Source: Chloroflexota bacterium | GTDB taxonomy: Bacteria > Chloroflexota > Anaerolineae > Fen-1058 | Assembly: GCA_016219235.1 (NCBI GenBank) | Contig: JACRBO010000865.1 | Coordinates: 1-8,492, forward strand | DNA: 8,492 nt | Direction of reading: 5' to 3' | Shown: positions 5,400 to 8,492 of the stretch, piece by piece | Numbering within the stretch: position 1 is the first letter of the stretch | How the letters are laid out: each line of letters begins with the position of its first letter | Made by a program: the position numbers and the translations under genes | Notes under the pieces: generated by a model | Databases searched by the model: none | What the model saw: only the letters and a program-made list of their open reading frames with translations | Told to the model about the DNA's origin: nothing

Positions 5400-6191
5400 A
5401 TGGCTGTTCAGCAAGTGCAGGGCATACTGGAACAAGCGAAACAAGCGAAACGCCTGAACGATTTGCCCCGGGCACGCAACTTACTCAGTCAAGCCATCAA
5501 AGCCGATCCCCTCAACGAAGAAGCGTGGCTGCTCTTTGCAGATCTGGCTGAAAAACCAGACCACGCGATTTATAGCCTTGAGCAAGTCTTGAAGATCAAC
5601 CCCGTCAACATGACGGCGGTTGATCGGCTGAGTGCCCTCAAGACGCCCGCTCCTGCCCCGCGCCCTGTAACATCGCCTGCCGCCAATCAAGCACCCGCTC
5701 AGCCGATTATTGTTCCGCCCGTTCGCCAAGAAGCAGAACGCGAAAGGACTATCAGGGAAGAGCGGATGCATGGCGCAGTATTTGTGTTGCCGTTTCTTAT
5801 GGCGGCCATCGGCATTGGCCTGGGCCTATTTATTGGCAACCTGCCCAGCGTGGGCATGAACTACATCGGCCTGCTGGCAGGCGGAATGATCGTGCTTGAA
5901 TCTTTGATTGAGTTGATCAAACTTAGCGCACGCTATGCAACGAGCCGACTGATACTTACGAACAAGCGGATCGTGATCAAACGTGGGTTTTTGAATCGCA
6001 ATACGTTTGAGGTCTTGCTGACCAAAGTCGAAGGCATTGGTGTGAAGCGGCCGTTGCTGGGCAGGTTACTGGGTTTTGGCACGATTATTGTGACAGGAAC
6101 GGGCGGCGCACATCAGGTGTTTACGGGTATGCATGCGCCTGAGGCGTTTCGAGAGCGGGTGCAGGCGGAGATTGCGAGGACACAAGCATAG
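5400..6191 (+). CDS. TPR-repeat membrane protein with bacterial PH domain
   Basis: A 263-residue protein in three parts. Residues 1-75 form tetratricopeptide-like helices (ARNLLSQAIKADPLNEEAWL, 25-44, then YSLEQVLKINP, 58-68). Residues 82-108 are a Pro/Ala-rich linker. After a charged stretch (109-123) come two predicted membrane helices, about 126-148 and 153-175, with a short loop between them. The C-terminus (about 180-256) matches the bacterial PH-like (bPH_2) pattern seen in YdbS/YdbT-type proteins: YATSRLILTNKRIVIKRGFL, then EVLLTKVEGIGVKRPLLGRL and FGTIIVTGTGG. Both the TPR and PH parts probably face the cytoplasm, since two helices return the chain to the same side. The role is unknown; a membrane-anchored scaffold for protein or lipid contacts is the likely type. 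It has its own promoter, so it is not obviously in an operon with the abrB-like gene. The start is set by GGAGGA four bases upstream. Confidence 0.85.
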   Translation: MAVQQVQGILEQAKQAKRLNDLPRARNLLSQAIKADPLNEEAWLLFADLAEKPDHAIYSLEQVLKINPVNMTAVDRLSALKTPAPAPRPVTSPAANQAPAQPIIVPPVRQEAERERTIREERMHGAVFVLPFLMAAIGIGLGLFIGNLPSVGMNYIGLLAGGMIVLESLIELIKLSARYATSRLILTNKRIVIKRGFLNRNTFEVLLTKVEGIGVKRPLLGRLLGFGTIIVTGTGGAHQVFTGMHAPEAFRERVQAEIARTQA

Positions 6192-6310
6192 GAAGCCACA
6201 AAGATGTGTGCTTGCAAATCGAGGCGAGTATCCGGTGAAGTGTGGAGATCGCAAGCAGACACGGGAGCAAAGTCGCAAGAATACATGCAAAGCGTTCAGG
6301 AGCAATGGGT

Positions 6311-6316
6311 TATAAT
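6311..6316 (+). promoter_or_regulatory. -10 box upstream of the methylase gene
   Basis: A perfect TATAAT lies about 50 bases before the methylase start. No good -35 hexamer is seen at the usual distance. The 176 bases between 6191 and 6368 hold no gene I can support and no controller-protein gene. Confidence 0.45.
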
Positions 6317-6367
6317 TCATGAACAGACATTTCTTGAAAATCGGATCGGAATATACCCTTGGGAAAA

Positions 6368-7279
6368 ATGATTGCTTTTGGCTGGTACGGCGGAAAGTTT
6401 AGTCACTTGGACTGGTTGCTACCGTTGCTACCAGCTGCGACCCATTATTGTGAACCATTTGGTGGCTCAGCCTCAGTTCTGCTCAATCGCGCGCCTTCAC
6501 CAGTTGAAACCTACAACGACCTTGACGGCGAGGTTGTCAATTTTTTCCGCGTGCTGCGCGATAACCCAGATGAGCTAATTCGCGCTATCGGCTTAACGCC
6601 CTTCTCTCGCCAGGAGCTAGAAATTGCCACGACGGAATCACTTGAGCAGCTGAGTGATTTAGAACGGGCCCGACGATTCTTTGTTCGAGCTCGCCAGGTC
6701 AGAACAGGACTTGCGCAAACGGCTTCGGCGGGGCGCTGGGCGCATTGTGTACTTACTTCGCGCGCAGGTATGGCCGGTGCGGTTTCACGCTGGCTGGGTA
6801 GTGTCGAAGATTTGCCTGAAATTGTCCAAAGGCTGTTGCGCGTTCAAATTGAGCATGCCCCGGCCATCGAACTTATTCAACGCTACGATACGCCCGAAAC
6901 ACTGTTCTACTGCGATCCGCCCTATCCACATGATTCACGAACCGACCTAAAAGCTTATGCTTACGAAATGACTGATACTGCACATCTAGAATTAGCGGAT
7001 ATTCTCCGAAAGGTACAAGGTAAAGTCGCACTGTCAAGCTACGATTCCAAACTATTTGATGAGCTATATGGCGACTGGTATCGAACGGAAGCAACAGAAA
7101 AACAAATCCACTCTTCAAAGGCTATGCGACAGGAAATCTTATGGACCAATTACGATCCGGCAACGACCGCCAAGATAACGCTCCCGATCAGGTACTCGAG
7201 CAAATCTACCAAACGGCAGTTAGCGCTGCTGGATCGCCCTTCGTCACAGACCCAGATGTTCAAGCCCGAATCCAGTTAG
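6368..7279 (+). CDS. D12-class (Dam-like) DNA N6-adenine methyltransferase
   Basis: A 303-residue enzyme that would transfer methyl from S-adenosylmethionine to adenine N6 in a specific DNA site, protecting it from the partner nuclease. The N-terminal FGWYGGKFSH (4-13) and YCEPFGGSASVLLN (27-40) are the SAM-binding motifs typical of the D12 class. ETYNDLDGEVVNFFRVL (47-63) follows, as in Dam homologs. The catalytic motif is DPPY (183-186) in FYCDPPYPHDSR. The middle (about 75-165) is the target-recognition part, and SSYDS (223-227) and ILWTNY (257-262) are later core motifs. Neither start is strong: ATG 6368 has only GGGA just upstream, and an in-frame TTG at 6359 would add three residues. 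The last 46 codons overlap the nuclease gene. The target site cannot be read from the sequence. GC content looks lower than in the first genes, fitting horizontal transfer. Confidence 0.9.
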   Translation: MIAFGWYGGKFSHLDWLLPLLPAATHYCEPFGGSASVLLNRAPSPVETYNDLDGEVVNFFRVLRDNPDELIRAIGLTPFSRQELEIATTESLEQLSDLERARRFFVRARQVRTGLAQTASAGRWAHCVLTSRAGMAGAVSRWLGSVEDLPEIVQRLLRVQIEHAPAIELIQRYDTPETLFYCDPPYPHDSRTDLKAYAYEMTDTAHLELADILRKVQGKVALSSYDSKLFDELYGDWYRTEATEKQIHSSKAMRQEILWTNYDPATTAKITLPIRYSSKSTKRQLALLDRPSSQTQMFKPESS

Positions 7280-8304
7280 TTGCTCAAGGCCAGGGCAACC
7301 GATCATGCGTCCGCGCGCTTTTAGCCTGCGCGTTGGCAAAAGCTTGTATGCCGTCAATCGATATTCGGAAGCCTTATACGAAGATCGATGCAGACGATAC
7401 ATATTCTGGACGTGACTACGATGAAAGATTCGTCGGGCCGTTTTCCACAAAACACCACTTACCGGTCAATGCAACGACCGCGTTTCTGACGCCGGCCTTT
7501 CGCAATCGCAATTTGGTTCTCACACCCGACGTTGATCTGGTTGGCAGGCCACCCAGAATGTACGCGGCATTTCTGCAACTGCTGACGGATGTTCATGCTG
7601 GCCGCCTTCAACCTGAACAACTTCTGGCGGAAGCCATTCAGCAACTCTTGACGATCCGCGAAACAAACAAAGCAAAAATTGGCGGCTTGCTCAAAAACTT
7701 GCAGGACGAAGCGAGCGGCAACACTCTCGCAGCCGAAGCCATTGTCAAATTGATCGAACATCACTTGAGCATGTCTGGTGTGAGTCGGCTGCCAGTACTC
7801 ATCGTAGCCGCGGTTTATCAGGTGGCTGAAACGAATCTGGGGGAGCGACTGCTAGCGCTTGAAGCCCATAACGCAGCTGACAAGCAAACCGGCGCTATAG
7901 GTGATCTTCAAATCACCTTGATTGATGATGCGAACATCATTACAGCCTACGAAATGAAGGATCGACCTGTAACCATCGAGGCCATCGATGTAGCCTTGAA
8001 CAAAATCGCAGAGCATGATCGGATCGACAACTATATTTTTATCACGACCGAGGCCATCGATCCAAGCGTCAGTGATTACGCCGCAAAACTTTATGCTCGA
8101 ACGGGCGGCGTTGAAATTGTGGTACTGGATTGCATAGGCTTTCTCCGACACTTCCTGCATTTGTTCTATCGCTTGCGCGAATCCTTCTTGAACGCGTACC
8201 AGGCATTGGTTCTTCAAGAATCTGAAAGCGCCGTGGGGCAACACTTGAAAGAAGCATTCCTGCTACTCCGTGCAGCGGCTGAGAAAGCCAATTTATCAGA
8301 ATAA
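7141..8304 (+). CDS. Restriction endonuclease, SacI-like family, partner of the methylase
   Basis: A 387-residue protein that I match to the SacI-type restriction endonuclease family from conserved blocks: VRALLACALAKACMPSIDIR (57-76), KPYTKI and YSGRDYDERFVGPF (88-101), LPVNATTAFLTPAFRNRN (107-124), VDLVGRPP (131-138), and RLPVLIVAAVYQ (216-227) with LEAHNAADKQTGAIGDLQI (240-258). A PD-(D/E)XK-like centre is plausible: D255 in GDLQITL, then E271 and K273 in YEMKDR. The C-terminal part has VVLDCIGFLRHFLHLFYRLR (327-346). The start at 7141 has AGGA (7131-7134) six bases upstream, inside the methylase gene, giving a 139-bp overlap. That suggests translational coupling and keeps the nuclease behind the methylase. 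SacI itself cuts GAGCTC; whether this enzyme does so is unknown. Family assignment is from memory of motifs and is moderately sure. Confidence 0.75.
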   Translation: MDQLRSGNDRQDNAPDQVLEQIYQTAVSAAGSPFVTDPDVQARIQLVAQGQGNRSCVRALLACALAKACMPSIDIRKPYTKIDADDTYSGRDYDERFVGPFSTKHHLPVNATTAFLTPAFRNRNLVLTPDVDLVGRPPRMYAAFLQLLTDVHAGRLQPEQLLAEAIQQLLTIRETNKAKIGGLLKNLQDEASGNTLAAEAIVKLIEHHLSMSGVSRLPVLIVAAVYQVAETNLGERLLALEAHNAADKQTGAIGDLQITLIDDANIITAYEMKDRPVTIEAIDVALNKIAEHDRIDNYIFITTEAIDPSVSDYAAKLYARTGGVEIVVLDCIGFLRHFLHLFYRLRESFLNAYQALVLQESESAVGQHLKEAFLLLRAAAEKANLSE

Positions 8305-8492
8305 CAAAGCTCGCTTTTGGCCTGCGCGCCCAGTTTTCGGATCCAATTTATCCTGCGCCCATTTGCCTCCATCCCTGCACCAACGGTTATGCTCTTCGAG
8401 GTTATCCATCTTCATGTCAACCCAGTCCGCCGTCAGTCCCTATCAACGCCGCGCCAAGTACCCCCTACCCTAATCCTCCCCCGTGAAGGAAA
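8305..8492. other. Non-coding tail of the window
   Basis: I see no convincing gene here. Just after the nuclease stop codon, CAAAGC and GCTTTTG can form a small hairpin near 8306-8321, too weak to call a terminator. A 19-codon frame from ATG 8414 ends at 8473, without a good ribosome binding site. C-rich strings near the end (CCCCCTACCC, CCTCCCCC) suggest intergenic or repeat DNA. Confidence 0.4.

Noticed and set aside
8270..8473. 67-codon frame overlapping the end of the nuclease gene
   Set aside because: No ribosome binding site, no recognisable domain, and composition typical of a chance frame.

Overview
The window is bacterial chromosomal DNA, GC-rich over the first two thirds and visibly less so over the restriction-modification genes near the end. 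No rRNA or tRNA gene is present. The gene style is compatible with a Chloroflexota-like bacterium: a UvrA paralog, a TPR-plus-PH membrane protein, an orphan AbrB regulator, and short 'TAGGGGCGATCCC'-type dispersed palindromes. This is an impression, not a proof. All genes I support are on the + strand.

Layout. Positions 1-111 are a short leader. 112-2670 encodes a UvrA-like tandem ABC ATPase that lacks most of the UvrB-binding insertion of true repair UvrA. 2671-4860 is the most unusual part: a 535-residue protein of no known function (2939-4546) with a C-terminal winged-helix-like segment, embedded between non-coding blocks that look like structured RNA. Upstream is a predicted four-helix cloverleaf (2842-2932) that ends six bases before the start codon and holds the Shine-Dalgarno sequence in its closing stem. 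An 82-nt motif occurs once before the gene and once after it in the same orientation, 59/82 identical without gaps, with several changes that keep predicted hairpin pairing. The 3' side also has a second tandemly repeated 48-nt motif, a long-range closing stem and a perfect 17-bp hairpin. The whole block is bracketed by an identical 14-bp direct repeat (2694-2707 and 4860-4873). I read it as a candidate mobile element or RNA-protein element of an undescribed type.

4861-6191 holds a second small palindrome, an AbrB/MazE-type DNA-binding protein with a near-consensus promoter and no adjacent toxin, and a TPR/two-TM/bacterial-PH-domain protein with its own promoter.

6300-8304 is a Type II restriction-modification pair: a Dam-like (D12 class) adenine methyltransferase overlapped by 139 bp by a second gene that I match to the SacI-type restriction endonuclease family. 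The overlap and the Shine-Dalgarno inside the methylase gene suggest coupled expression in the safe order, methylase first. The last 188 bases carry no gene I can support.
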